Positions 11,917-23,861 are shown, counted from the stretch's first letter. The stretch is 64,000 nucleotides of DNA from Pseudoips prasinana (GCA_951640165.1 OX621250.1:14781501-14845500), one strand, 5' to 3'. Program-made: numbers and translations. Notes: a model not told the origin generated them from the letters alone.

Positions 11917-12640
11917 TATTCTATATTACAACTTGTATTTGCTGAGACTTGGCGCATATGAATATAGTCGTCCAGCAAGGATTCCCTTTTTGCGTCATTG
12001 ATACGGAATCCTAATGACGACATCTTTTATGTTTCCGCCAATGACATCACAATATTTAGAGATTTTCACATAACATGTTATCTTTTGCGTCGCAGTCACG
12101 TATCCGATATTTAAATCGATAAGATTGTAAATTATCGAAATAGATCACTCAAGAACTCGAGAAAATTTTGTAATCGATAAAACCAATAAAGGCATCGAGA
12201 GCTATCAAAGCTTCGCCGTTAGTCACTATTTAATTTTGTTCTGAAAAATGTTCGCGTAGCAATGTTGAATGCAATATCGTATTTCGCAAAAATAGTCGGT
12301 CATTGTCATACAAATGTATCTGTTGTTGCCGGGCCGTAATTGCTGGTCGGGTGTGTAATTTGGCGGAGTTCTTTGTGTTGGAGTCAATACGGCGCAGTTG
12401 CTATCAACTTCGTGCTACTTGGTAGGGGCCAAATATGTATACCTTGCAGAAGCATTGAGAAAAATTATACGTATCGTGAGAATTAAAGTTAAAATGACTA
12501 GATGTAATTAAAGTCCAGCTGATCCAGATTGATTTATGAATCAAATCAATGTATTATATATTGAAAAGGATTTTCTAACCAAATTTATTTGCTGATTGAT
12601 GGTGTTTTGTTTTAAATATGTAGTAGTAGTAAATATGTGA

Positions 12641-12838
12641 GACAATATGTAGTAAAGTAAAGTTTAGTTAAATATCGTTACTGTTATAAAATAAATCTTA
12701 TTGTAAATTATTTCCTACAATCCGTATACCTAAATATCTATATGTACCTAGAAATAATGATAAATTAATTATATATTACTACGAACATGTTTTGACTATT
12801 TACAAGCGCTTTTCTAAAGTCTACGTAAAAAAACCTTT
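12641..12838 (+). repeat. LINE 3'UTR fragment, family Q
   Basis: Sense copy relative to the other three in this window: gacaatatgtagtaaag, acaatccgtatacctaaata, tttacaagcgcttttctaaa and aaaaaaccttttatat. An internal deletion sits near its 5' end. Confidence 0.65.
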
Positions 12839-12963
12839 TATATAAAAAAAAGAAAAAAATATTAGCCCGATCATATTTGTGTGTAGTTGTGTCAAAGCCT
12901 CAAGCCATGTGATCTGTGTTATATTAACCGGCTTGTTATCATCCTTGTATATAGGAAAGCATC

Positions 12964-12986
12964 TAGGATAGGATAGGATAGGATAG
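12964..12986 (+). repeat. (TAGGA)n microsatellite
   Basis: Four to five TAGGA units. It resembles, but is not, the insect telomere repeat TTAGG. Confidence 0.85.
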
Positions 12987-13086
12987 TTGCTCTGGATTAT
13001 GTGGGACAGAGCGAGTGATCTATATAAATAGGAGTCTCTGATTTATAAATAAATTTTATACGAACTAGTATATGTTAACTTATGTG

Positions 13087-13146
13087 TCTATAAAGCGCGA
13101 CGATCAATACTCATATGTATGAGTATTGATCGTCGCGCTTCATAGA
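13087..13146. repeat. 60 bp near-perfect palindrome
   Basis: Arms 13093-13115 and 13118-13140 pair perfectly (23 bp, start aagcgcgacgatcaatactc) around two bases. After one mismatch, five more base pairs extend to 13087/13146. Confidence 0.93.
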
Positions 13147-13679
13147 AAATATCAATTTATTACAGACTAATTCAACTACTTTTTTAGTTATTTTATTTTC
13201 AAAATCAGGATATCCCACAAATATATTAAGATTTATATAGTAACATGTCCTTGAGAAGAACTATACACACTCTTGTCCCTGTATTTTTAATAAGATTTCT
13301 AATTAAAAATCCATAAACTAAACTATAAAAACCTAGTTATCTTTCTTTAAAAAAACCTAGGTACAAAGTGTGAATGAAACAAAAATCAAGACCGTCAAAC
13401 AAATTAATTAAATAAACTCAAAATCTCTTACGAAATGAAGTCTCTCCCCCTAAAGCATTACTACCCGCTAACCACAACTCAAGACACATTAGCGAGATTC
13501 AGTAATGACTACTAAAACTGAAGTAAGGATAACACTGTAACTTGCTTTTTGTGGAACAAGTTATAAGTGACAGCGTTTAATGCAAGTACAAAGCTACCAT
13601 TAATTCAACACTCTTCCTATAAACTATCGTAAAGGTTATGACACCTTCTAAGCTCAATAAAGTAGTACGATTAAGTAAA

Positions 13680-13924
13680 TAGTTGGCGTGGTTAGTAGAT
13701 GCTTGCTTTCCACGCCGCAAGTCGTGGGTTCGATTCCCAGCCAGGACAGATATTTGTGTGCATGAACATTTCTGTTTATCTTGCGTCTGGGTGTATTTAT
13801 CTATATAAGTATGTATTTACAAAAGAAAAGTAGTATATGTAGTATGTCAGTCATCTGATTTCCATAGTACAAGCTCTGCTTAGTTTGGAATCAGATGGCC
13901 GTGTGTAAATAATGCCCCAGGTTC
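13680..13924 (+). repeat. tRNA-derived SINE, family A
   Basis: Near-complete copy with intact box B (gtgggttcgattccc), the gtctgggtgta segment and an ataatgccccagg end; the usual (ATT)n tail is replaced by ttcctattatg. Confidence 0.82.
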
Positions 13925-16900
13925 CTATTATGTAAAAAATTATATTCAGATCAATTAAATTAAAACCAAACTCGTGTAATCACCGACCAGTGATGTAGTA
14001 AACAGTAATAAATTAAAGTATCTGAAATTACGAGTACTTAGTTTGATCAATATCTTAGCTTTGTATTACTCTCTAATTTCTATAAAATAGTGATACATTT
14101 ATAATGTTATCAATTCCATGGTTTGAATTATGCCAAGTAGACACAAATCGCTGGTCGTTTTTAACCTGGAGTATCCCCGAACTGCACAGTGGGGTGAGTT
14201 GATTGATGAGCTCGCGTTGTTCTCTGATACCCAGCTCAATTACAACCCGATTACTTAATTTGACATGATAGCCCGAGTTTTGACGCTCCACGATTAACGG
14301 CAAGTGTTTCCAAGTCCCCCATTAATGAACTCTTAGCTTATACTCCCGTCATTACTACGGGATTCCCTGTTTTAATTTAGATTTGTTGTTTTACAGTTTT
14401 TTTATACAGAATAATATTGAATCTAGGGATTTTGTCTGTTTATTAATGACTTATAGAGGATAATGACTGATAAGAAAGTGTCGTGCATACTAAGATTAAC
14501 TTATGGAGTTGTGAATACGGCGAGCTTTTTTCAAGCAGTTTACGCTTTCTGGTCAGATCTGTATATGTTTGTAGTTAGCCTAGTAGGCTTTCAATACTTC
14601 ACCTTTAATAGAGGCGAGTAGGGGATTAAGCAATCTAGCAAATAAGACTTTAAAAAATAGTTCGTACCCGCGATTGGCTTTGGTGTTTCAACCTAAGCTT
14701 GCCCTGAGCTCGGTTACTGATCTGGAGATGCACGACAGGGTTGGGTTTTAGAGATATTTTTGCATCTATCACTGTACATTCGTGCGTGAAACCGCGGGCC
14801 ACTCGTCAAATGAGCATACATGAATTAAGTACCAAGGGCGGTCTTATCGCTACTGCGATTTCTTCCAGACAACCAATTATGGAGTGAACAGACTAAGGAA
14901 AGGGAAAACAGGGTAGGTAGGTGTAACAATAGGTCAACTTAATGTAAACTTAAACTAATACAAAATAATAATAAAAAGTAAAAAAAGAAATTCATAGAAT
15001 AATTTCAAAAACTCTAATGCAGCAGGAATGAGCGTAAAAAAATCAAAGGCCCTCCCATGTTCAAAATTTGGCTACCTAAAAGGAAATTACAGACGACGGC
15101 CCTTATCTGCGCAATAATGACTGCGTACTGTACGATTGCTGAAAATAATACGTTCGCCGTAATAGATTAAGAATAGAACAGCAACTCAAATTCTATAAAT
15201 GGCCAGTGATCGAATGATGAGAGTTCACAACAATGTGGTAAAGCGAGCGACACGCGCGTCATGCAATAAACATTTCCATCATGTTTCAGACATTATTAAC
15301 TTAGTTGCTTCCGCTTCTGTCGTTGTTGCTCCAAATTGTTCACCATTAGAAAATTAAGGTTAAGTGGCTTGTATCCCAACATCTAGATATACTCCGTTTG
15401 TTTTTTTCTTTATCAGATCACGATATGTTGATTCGTTTTTCATTACGATACTGAAAATATTCGTCTTATGAATTTACCTAATACTTTTTGGGAATGATTT
15501 ACTACCACTTTGATGTATTCAAGATTAGAGCTAACATTTCTACTTATACTTAATGGGTGCTTAGCCAAAGACGTGGTAATATCTATTGAAGTTAAGCTAT
15601 TCGTATACTTTCGAATGCTATTTTATTACGTCTATAAATTGTGTAGAGTCGCCCCAGGAGGCGTTTACCGAGTGGCTATCGCAGTTTTCGATTTAGAAAT
15701 CTCCTCACTCAAAATTGAAATGGCTCGCCCCTTTGTCGGAACAATTTAAATTCGACATTTTAAAGGCGATTCTTTCGGTGGTCGTTGGGAATGGTTCGTG
15801 TCAAAGTACTAGTATATTGGTTGGCGTAGGGCGGCGATGTGTTTTGATAGCTCTGATTGAATTCATTAGGGCTTGGTGTACACTGTTCACAGATATGATC
15901 TCCTGTTCAGTGAACACAGAGCAAATCTACTATCTATTTAAGAACTTCACTTTATGTTGTTTTATAATGATTTGGGATGACTGGCCGATAAATGTGATGT
16001 CCATAGAATGCATGTTTTTCTATCGGCATAAAACTGGGCAAATCTGTTCTTTAATTTAATTTTTAATATATAGGCTAATAATAGATCACTTGGTACAAGG
16101 CATTCAAATGATATTTTAATGAACAATAAATATATTATTCGCTATCTGTCTCTTAACACATTCTTATAGTAACTCTTTACAGATATATTTAGGGTTATTC
16201 AGGGATATTTTAGGTTTTAAGAGCCATTGTGTGAGTTTTAGAGACATTTTATTATAAGTTACTTTGGTAATATTTACAACACCTTATACATATAATCAAT
16301 TTTATTAATTACTCATAGAAGACAATATGTTATCAAGTTGTTTCAGTAGGATACTACCTTGTGTACCTTGTCTTGTGGTGAAATGCAGAATATATCGTCT
16401 TGGTTGAAAATTGCTGCTTGCGCCAAAATTTAATACTGGGTTTTTTTACTACAAAACACATAAGTTGCAGTCCGGCTGATTTTTCCGGTCTTGTCAGAAA
16501 GCGGGTCCCATCGTATTAGCAGTGTAAGAGAATATAGAGTGCACCTGTGGTTCCGCAGACACTCCTACACTGTAATAATGCCGGCGTATTTGGTGAGCTT
16601 TCGCTGAGAAGGGTCTTGAAGCTGAAATTATGTTGTTATTTATCTTACAAAGACAATTGAAATAAACCATAGAATTCCTCCAAAATAATAAATCAAACAC
16701 TCCTCATAGTTTAGAAGATTCCATCAACTTACAAAACCCAGGAATATAAGCGTATAAGCCCAATATTCAAAAACCGTGTTGGCATGACAAGTAAGCTCTC
16801 TCAGACATTGCCAAGTCCCATCTTATTCTAGGCAGTTCGTTCATTTTATAAAACTTAACAAAAATATGGGCTGTAGAAAATACCTCCTAAATTTAAATTC

Positions 16901-17890
16901 TATACCTTCCAGTACCTCCTAGTTTTAAATTCTAAACTCACATGCAATAAGCACTTTAGAGACCAATTTACAACAGCACTATTCCCTAAACAAGTGAGTC
17001 CACCTTTCCAATTCACATTCTATTCTAGTAAGATTACAATTCTCGTTTTCTTGCAATCTATTGTGTTCGGTCCACTGAGGGACATTTTAAACTACCATCG
17101 GTTATCCTTTCAAAGTCAGCGGACAGTGGCGGGGCAGTTTATCAAGTCGATAGCTCGATCAATGGTGCCCCACCTAAGTAACGACAGAAGGATCGAACGA
17201 ATGTTTAGTGATATGTATCTACAGTGGCTGTAAAGTCGAATGGATATAATTGAAAAGTTTTGCTGCCGCCTTTGGATATCTAAAATGGGTTAAGTGTAAT
17301 CGTTTCGAACTAGCTATTGGACCTTTTCATTTTATGTTACAAAATAAATTTTATTCGAACAATAGAGCAATTTTTTGATGTATAACATATGTAAAACGCT
17401 TTATCAATCTAACAGTATACTGTATATACAGACATTATGTATAATATCTTATTATCTTTGAGCTGCATTTGCTGTGTAGCTGACGGTCACCAATATCACC
17501 ACCTAATCTCATCCCATGAGGGGTGTGGAAGGCGTCCAGGTAGAATACCAGAGAAACTCTAGCTAACATTGATATAAATAACCCATAGCAAAAAAGCTCA
17601 AAACCTCAAAATTAAACAAACTAATAAATAAAATAAAACGTTCTCAGAAATGCCGAAACATACATTAGACAATGACTCTGTTACAGACAGGGGAGCAGTA
17701 CGAATGGCCAGATGGGATCCCAAAAGTGCACCTTAACTGGCCAACCCAATGAAAAAATTCCTACCAGAGAACCAACCCATCCGCCATGCGTAATGGCATA
17801 TCTCCTCCAACTTAGTAGTAAATCTGCCTTCTGATCCAAAGGTTGCAGGTTCGATACTCGTTCAAGATATATTTGTGTTAATGAATACAA
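13925..17890. other. No gene seen, about 4 kb
   Basis: The longest stretch without a repeat I recognise outside the PR-gene intron. Small open frames at 15510-16059 have no domain or splice pattern. A tRNA-like ggttgcaggttcgatactc at about 17845 is a probable SINE relic. Confidence 0.5.
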
Positions 17891-18234
17891 ATATGAATAA
17901 AAAGATTCTCTCAACTTACATAATTTATGAATAATAATAATATCTAGGGACAATGTCACACAGATCATCCTAGCCCCAAACTAAGCAAAGCTTGTACTAT
18001 GGGTACCAGGCGACGATATACATACTTATATAGATAGATAAATACTTAAATACATAGAAAACATCCATGATCAGAAACAAATATTTGTGCTCATCGCACA
18101 AATATTTGCACTTACCGGGATTCGAACCCAAGACCACCAGCTTCGCAGGCAGGAGCACTACCAACTAGGCTACGGTGACTGTCGAATGTCGATATGAATA
18201 AAAAGATTCTCTCAACTTGCATGATTTATGAATA
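17891..18234. repeat. 43 bp direct repeats flanking the family B SINE
   Basis: 17891-17933 and 18192-18234 both start atatgaataaaaagattctc and end atttatgaata, with two differences. They look like a target duplication but are longer than the 5-20 bases usual for SINEs. Confidence 0.8.
17934..18191 (-). repeat. tRNA-derived SINE, family B, with unusually long flanking duplication
   Basis: Minus copy with (ATA)n tail; body ccccaaactaagcaaagctt and acaaatatttgcacttaccg; head gggattcgaacccaagacc ... ctaggctacggtgac. The 43 bases before it (17891-17933) recur after it (18192-18234) with two mismatches, which brackets the insertion. Confidence 0.88.
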
Positions 18235-18599
18235 TACACTTGTGAGCCCAATATTCAAAACCCTGTTGCCTAAACAAGTGAGCTCTGACATCATCTAGAC
18301 ATCTGACTGCTTTAGGCATGACTCTTCTTATCTTATCGTGCTCAATTTTTGTAGCCAATTCTATGTAGGTACTAGACAATTGTCGATTACGTCACATATA
18401 ACTAATATAAATGTTTAGTTTAGCACGATTTCAGAACTGTTTAGATTCGATTAGAAGCTGAACCAATCTTATCTTACATTATACTTTATTTATAGTTATA
18501 TCCATCTCTTTCATTCTATAGGCTTTAAAGTATATATAAAATTAATGAGACTATTTAAGCACTGGGGTATTTATTGCCAAACTTTTCTTCTCTTTTGTA

Positions 18600-18858
18600 T
18601 CACCACCACCATAGCCTAGTTGGTAGTGCTCCTGCCTACGAAGCTGGTGGTCCTGGGTTCGCATCCCGGTAAGTGCAAATATTTGTGTGATGAGCACGAA
18701 TATTTGTTTCTGAGTCATGGATGTTTTCTATGTATATAAGTATTTATCTATCTATATAAGTATGTATATCGTCACCTGGTACCCATAGTACAAGCTTTGC
18801 TTAGTTTGGGGCTAGGATGATCTGTGTGGCATTGTCCCCAGATATTATTATTATTATT
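18600..18858 (+). repeat. tRNA-derived SINE, family B
   Basis: Complete plus copy: catagcctagttggtagtgc, box B gggttcgcatccc (one mutation), body caaatatttgtgtgatgagc, 3' end gacattgtcccc-type sequence and an (ATT)n tail. Confidence 0.88.
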
Positions 18859-18963
18859 ACAATTTAAAAACGAAATCGAAGCAATTTTAATGAATAGCTA
18901 ACATTATAAACATTCGGTTTAGCAAATAGCTTGAACTTGCTTGAAGCTTGACTTCACTTGAAG

Positions 18964-19166
18964 GGATAGTTGGCGTGGTTGGTAATCCTTGCCTTTCACG
19001 CCGCAGTTCGTGAGTTCGGTTCCCACCCAGGACAGATATTTGTGTATTTTGAGTGTGGGTGTAAGTATGTATTAACAAAAGAAAAGAACTAAATGTTATC
19101 TGATTACCATAGTAAAGAATCTGCTTAGTTTGGGATCAGATGGATGTTTGAATAATGTCCCAGGAT
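18964..19166 (+). repeat. tRNA-derived SINE, family A (internally deleted)
   Basis: The head is clear (agttggcgtggttgg...gttcggttcccacccagg). About 40 bases between the tRNA head and the gtgtgggtgta segment are missing, and it ends ataatgtcccagg. Confidence 0.8.
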
Positions 19167-19359
19167 GTATATTTTTATATTTTTTTTTATCTAGTTTCCA
19201 AACCTCCAAACCGCGACTTAACCTATTAGATCCGGTTGTAGTCTTGTCAACAGGGTTAAGTCATATCAGAGGACTTCTGAGCAGTTTGAAGAACTGACTT
19301 TAGGTATGTTCTCTTGTTCTTCCTACCTGGATAAGCAGTTTGTTCATATATGAAGAGGG

Positions 19360-19860
19360 AAACCTATTGTTAGAGGTGTTCAAACCAACTATTAGACCTC
19401 TAACATGACGACGATTATCTAATGACTATATCTTATTTTTTTTTCTTTTACATTATTGAAGTTATACTTCTTTTGGCGCGATGGAGAAAAATGATGAGCA
19501 CAACGTTAGTTCTAGGTGGTATGAAAATTGATAACTATGTTCAAGTTGTATATTAAGAAGTATAACTTCTAACGCGTGTACATAAGTACACACAAGTTTT
19601 TTTTTTTTTTTTTTATGGTATGGTAAGTACTATAATTAGTGCGGCTGGTGCTTAAAAAAGGAAAACCTGCGCTATAAGCATCTGGAACTTAGTTAGGTGC
19701 CCTCGAACGTCAGTAGCCGTTCAGAAATTATAGCACTATGGTCATCCATGTACAGACTGACCGCACCCTTATGTAATTTACCTCGCCGGTCATTTACGGG
19801 GAACCAGGGCAACTGGCTATGAGCGCCTCCACTTACAACAATAAAGTTATCAAACCCCAG
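19360..19860 (+). repeat. 'agacgctcagaaattaaacc' repeat, interrupted by a MITE
   Basis: Left piece gttagaggtgttcaaaccaa and agacctctaacatgacgacg (19360-19440); right piece cagtagccgttcagaaatta, gcactatggtcatccatgta, cagactgaccgcaccc (19665-19830). The MITE at 19458-19611 and its T-run sit between. Confidence 0.45.
19458..19611 (+). mobile_element. MITE, 'gaagttatacttctt' family
   Basis: Left end gaagttatacttctt is inverted at aagaagtataacttc (about 19554-19568), 15 bp. The core tctaggtggtatgaaaattg is shared, while the cgatgcgcgcgc block is absent. Downstream: gtgtacataagtacacac and a T-run. Confidence 0.7.
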
Positions 19861-20343
19861 TAAAGGGGAGGGTTCCCACTAAATCTGTCGCCGGAGCCTG
19901 GCTCCGTCACGTTCGCAGCTCGTTTAGAATTCAGTCCTCGTGGCGACCAACTGAGTTTGTTTCATAAACAACTATGGGTACCTAGTTTCGTTCGGTAAAC
20001 AGTAATCTTGAATTAGGAATTTATTTAATGATGATATACTATATTTTTAATTAACTTAATATATATTATTAACCCACTTGTTGCTTCAGTACTTTATAAA
20101 ATATAGAACATAGATTAGCTAAAGCATTAATAATAATAATAATGTCTTATTCTCTCACCACGATATTACAGAATACATTGTATAAGGTGTATTAGTTATA
20201 GGTAGAAATTATAATATTGTGGGAGACTGGTGCCTAAACTAGGCTTAAGGCCTGTATTTCAGGACACCAGGTCTCCACGCTTTATGAAGAGATACATTTA
20301 TTATACATTCTTCTTGCTCATAGTATCCGTAATATAAGGGCTA

Positions 20344-20522
20344 CTAGCAATGCCTTGCGGTTTCACCCGCGTTAATCTGTCGAAGATTGGTCGTACTAAC
20401 TCAGTAACCTTTGTGGGCTTATGCCCAACACTCTGCTGATGATCATCTTTTGATAAAATGCATAGTTTACAATTCTATAAAGGTCATACAGACACAATCA
20501 TTTTCATATACATATATAGGTG
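20344..20522 (-). mobile_element. Helitron-like 3' end with a different body
   Basis: Minus strand ends aacgcgggtgaaaccgcaag, gcattgCTAG. The remaining sequence does not match the other copies. The 5' end is estimated. Confidence 0.45.
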
Positions 20523-20589
20523 TAGAGCACTCTAAATATGGGTTTGCCGCCTACTATTAGACACTTACCTTATGCTTATATATAATAAA

Positions 20590-20775
20590 GGTTAAAAATG
20601 ACTTAATCAATCGTTAAATTGGCTTCCATGAGCACATGTGACGTCATAAACGGTCCGGAATCGATTGTCAACTTAAAAGCCGATTTAACGATTGATTAAG
20701 TCAGTTTTACCTTTATTTATTTGAACGCCATTTAAGAAATCGATGTTCGGTGACTTAGCCGGTAGAGCCCCTGTT
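20590..20775 (+). repeat. Palindromic repeat, copy 1
   Basis: An inverted pair of about 35 bp (ggttaaaaatgacttaatca... at 20590 and ...tgattaagtcagttttacc to 20712) surrounds ggaatcgattgtcaac. A constant flank follows: atttatttgaacgccattta, agaaatcgat, tagccggtagagcccctgtt. Confidence 0.75.
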
Positions 20776-20995
20776 TGGACAGTAGATTAGCTAAAGCAAT
20801 TCTCATGCAAGACATATATATCCGTGGTATCTGGTTTATGAAGAGCACTCTAAATATGAAATTGCCGCTTACTATTTACACTCAACCACCTGTAATTAGA
20901 ATACTTTATACGGGACATCAGACTCAAAGCAAAAGCAACGCTCGTGTCCATTATGAAACCCATGTATTATATAATTCAAGCACAATCATTTCAAA

Positions 20996-21274
20996 TAATA
21001 AATAAATAAAATATAAAATAAAAAAGGTTTTTATTCTCGTAGACTTTAAAAAAGCGCTTGTAAATAGTCAGAACATGTTCGTAATAATATATTATTAATT
21101 TATAATTATTTCTAGGTACATATAGATATTTAGGTACACGGATTATAGGAAATAATTTACAATAAGATTTATTTTATAACAGTAACGATATTTAACTAAC
21201 TTAAATTAAGTTATTGTCAAGGATCATGTGTAGGTAAATTTTAAATTTTATCTATATTTTTACTACATATTGTC
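20996..21274 (-). repeat. LINE 3'UTR fragment, family Q
   Basis: Read on the minus strand, it ends in tctacgagaataaaaacctt and a (TTTTA/TTTA)n tail, so an AATAAA signal lies just before the end. The plus strand shows aaaaagcgcttgtaaatag and taggtacacggattatagg. Confidence 0.68.
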
Positions 21275-21282
21275 ATTAATAC

Positions 21283-21540
21283 ATTATTATTATTAATATC
21301 TAAGGACAATGTCACACAGATCATCCTAGCCCCAAACTAAGTAAAGCTTGTACTATGGGTACCAGGCGACGATATACATACTTATATAGATAGATAAATA
21401 CTTAAATATATAGAAAACATTCATGACTCAGAAACAAATATTTGTGCTCATCACACAAATATTTGCACTTACCGGGATTCGAACTTAGGACCACCAGCTT
21501 CGTAGGCAGGAGCACTGGCGACTAGGCTACGTTGACCGTC
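21283..21540 (-). repeat. tRNA-derived SINE, family B
   Basis: Minus copy with an (ATT)n tail, directly abutting the head of a family C SINE at 21545 on the opposite strand. Confidence 0.87.
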
Positions 21541-21544
21541 AATA

Positions 21545-22062
21545 TGAGTTAGTCTAGTGGTTAGTGAACCTGACTGCTAAGTCAGAGGTCGTGCGTTCGA
21601 TCCCCAAATCTTTTTGTGATTATTTTTTCTGTGTCTGGGTGTAATTAATCTATAATTTGTATACGTATTTAGAAATTAGGGCCCAAGCGCACATTTAATA
21701 TTTCGGGAAATAGCTAAACGTTTGATCGACGCTTCCCATGATCAGAGGGCTGGTCTATTCTTGGGTCAGAGGATCAGCATTGCCATCCAGCGTGGCAATG
21801 CGGCCAGCCTTCTGGGCACTTTTCCCATAACCAATGCGGAAGGATTATTGGGCGCCTTTTAGGGTAAATAGTGTATCTGTAGTTTATCTAATTTTTAGCT
21901 TATAATTTAAGTTTATTTAATTTAATTATTTACTATTGAATAAATAATTTAGAAATATAATGGAAGTATGATTATCAGTTGCCTGTCTGCCATAGTAAAA
22001 GCTCTGCCTGCTTTGGGATCTGGCGGCAGTGAGTTAGGTGTCACAAGATATTTAATATAATA
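21545..22062 (+). repeat. tRNA-derived SINE, family C, split by a LINE tail
   Basis: The head gttagtctagtggttagtg with anticodon-arm-like ctgactgctaagtcag and box B gcgttcgatcccc is followed by tgtgtctgggtgtaatta. The body resumes after the insertion with atcagttgcctg, ccatagtaaaagctctgcct and ggtgtcacaagata. Confidence 0.8.
21677..21946 (+). mobile_element. 5'-truncated LINE tail inserted in the SINE
   Basis: 270 bases flanked by a perfect 10 bp duplication, atttagaaat, at 21667-21676 and 21947-21956. The 5' half encodes the end of a LINE ORF: LGQRISIAIQRGNAASLLGT followed by FPITNAEGLLGAF and a TAG. A similar terminus occurs in lepidopteran endonuclease/reverse-transcriptase proteins. The 3' half is AT-rich 3'UTR ending ttgaataaata. 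Confidence 0.82.
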
Positions 22063-22497
22063 CTTATTTAATTTCATAATAAGCGTAACAGTTAAGGAAA
22101 ATACCGTAATAAAAAAATACCGTTAAATACCTAACGTCGAGTCGTAATGTTCTACCTTAAATAATAAAAGTTTACCTCTTATATAAATTAATTTGAATAT
22201 CAACCGGATTGCGATGAAAATAGTATTGCGGTTTAGTAATTGTACATGTATGAAAATACATTCACAAATCACTGCTTCATTCAATAAAAGCTAAAATTAG
22301 GTACAAATATATAAACAGGAAAAATGTGGGAATATTTTACTATCTATAGTTATCTTCTTACTTTTCCCATTTCTATCGGGTACCTCCCTGGAATGTTGGA
22401 TCGTACTAATATTGAATTTATTAAATATAGACAAAATATAAAATTGACACAAATATAATCAGAAAGCTAAATAATATTTAAATAATGTAATAATAAT

Positions 22498-22684
22498 GGT
22501 TAAAAATGACTTAATCAATCTTTAAATCGGCTTCCATGAGCATATGTGACGTTATCAATGGTCCGGAATCGGTTGTCAACGTTGAAGCCAATTTAATGAT
22601 TGATTAAGTCATTTTTAACCTTTATTTATTTGAACGTCATTTAAGAAATCGATTTTCGGCGACTTAGCCGGTAGAGCCCCTGTT
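22498..22684 (+). repeat. Palindromic repeat, copy 2
   Basis: Same layout and length (187 vs 186 bp) as the copy at 20590, about 90% alike by eye, including the flank ending tagccggtagagcccctgtt. Same orientation, 1.9 kb away. Confidence 0.75.
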
Positions 22685-22907
22685 CCTCCACACATACACA
22701 TACACGCGCAAAACGAACGTTAGCTGAGATTACTTTATCGTACGAACTGTGGTTACACTGTCATTAATGTCAGAGTTATTCAAGCCGCCTAGTAGGCCTC
22801 TGACATGGCTTATCGGCTGTTGTCTAACACCTACAACCGGGACGGACGGCCTAACGTGCCCTCTGCAGCACGGAGACGCTCAGAAATTAAACCACTTTGG
22901 CGGTTAC

Positions 22908-23225
22908 GGATGATTGCAATTGCGTTTCAATACGTTCCGTTTGGCGGCTAATGAGTACAGAGTCCATATTAATGGACTCTGTACTCATTAGCCGCCTGCC
23001 ATTTAATTTAAATACATACCTACATTAATAAAAAAAAAATACAAAAATACATACTTAATTTTAAGTTTAAGTTTTATGCACCTATCACTAACAATACTAA
23101 TACTAAGTTACGCCGTTTTGTATCTCGTTACACGCAATAGATTATTTTATGTTATTTTGTTTATCTGTATTTCTCAATGTAAGTGAATGTTATATTCTGT
23201 TTTTGAGAAATAAATGTCTTTAACC
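22908..23225 (+). mobile_element. LINE-type tail insertion with an internal perfect hairpin
   Basis: Flanked by gttac on both sides (22903-22907 and 23226-23230), a short possible duplication. The 3' part (tgtatttctcaatgtaag ... tgagaaataaatgtc) matches the end at about 35600-35690, so it is a retrotransposon tail. The 5' part holds a 25 bp hairpin. Confidence 0.5.
22943..22996. repeat. Perfect hairpin, 25 bp arms, 4-base loop
   Basis: Arms start ggcggctaatgagtacagag (22943-22967) and pair with 22972-22996 without mismatch; loop atta. It lies in the insertion at 22908-23225. Confidence 0.93.
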
Positions 23226-23861
23226 GTTACCCATCTATAGGTTGACAGCGTGCCTAAGTGCCTAAGAGCCTCGCAGATCACTTACGGGCCGTGAGAACAA
23301 CTGGTTGGAGCTTCTAAGGCTATACTACAAGTGACATCACATGTTAGTACATTTCTTTGTCTAACATGATTTTTAAATGTTTATAACTTCGATAGTTTTA
23401 AGGTTATTAGAATTAAATTTTTATTGTAAGGCCACATTTAGTCAAAGAAAAAAAAGGTAGTCCGCACCCCTGTTAGACTAGATTTTAAACCGAAAAGGAT
23501 GGAAGGTAGCCTCACAACCAACCAGACACCGAATGTAATATTTTGGGTTTTTAATTGTTAATAGTTAATATAAGCTTTACCAGTCTTTTATCTTTTTTTA
23601 ATTCTTAATTATGATTGGTTTAAGAGTGAAGTTAAGTTAAGCGTAAAATTATCCAAGAAATCATGTATACAATTACAGGTACCATTTGCAGAATTCACAA
23701 ATTAGCATTCCACCCGCCTATTGGTAAGCGGTCACCGTAGCTTATGACGCTTGCGATACACATCACTCATGCGTCAAGGACCACTCCTTCCTCCTTAATT
23801 GATCTGCTTCGACCATCTTACTTACATCCAGGGCCACAAATTATAATCTTGTTATTCATCT

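Larger units (their letters stand above)
22755..23330 (+). repeat. 'agacgctcagaaattaaacc' repeat, split by a 318 bp insertion
   Basis: Left piece 22755-22907: gagttattcaagccgcctag, cctctgacatggctta, cacggagacgctcag, accactttggcggttac. Right piece from 23226: gttacccatctataggttga and cacttacgggccgtgagaa. At least six other diverged copies lie in this window. The class is unknown to me; no ORF is present. Confidence 0.65.

Noticed and set aside
12964..12986. Telomere-like repeat
   Set aside because: The unit is TAGGA, not TTAGG, and there are only four to five copies.
19887..20000. Exon-like GC-rich stretch
   Set aside because: No frame stays open with plausible splice sites; more likely an old repeat.
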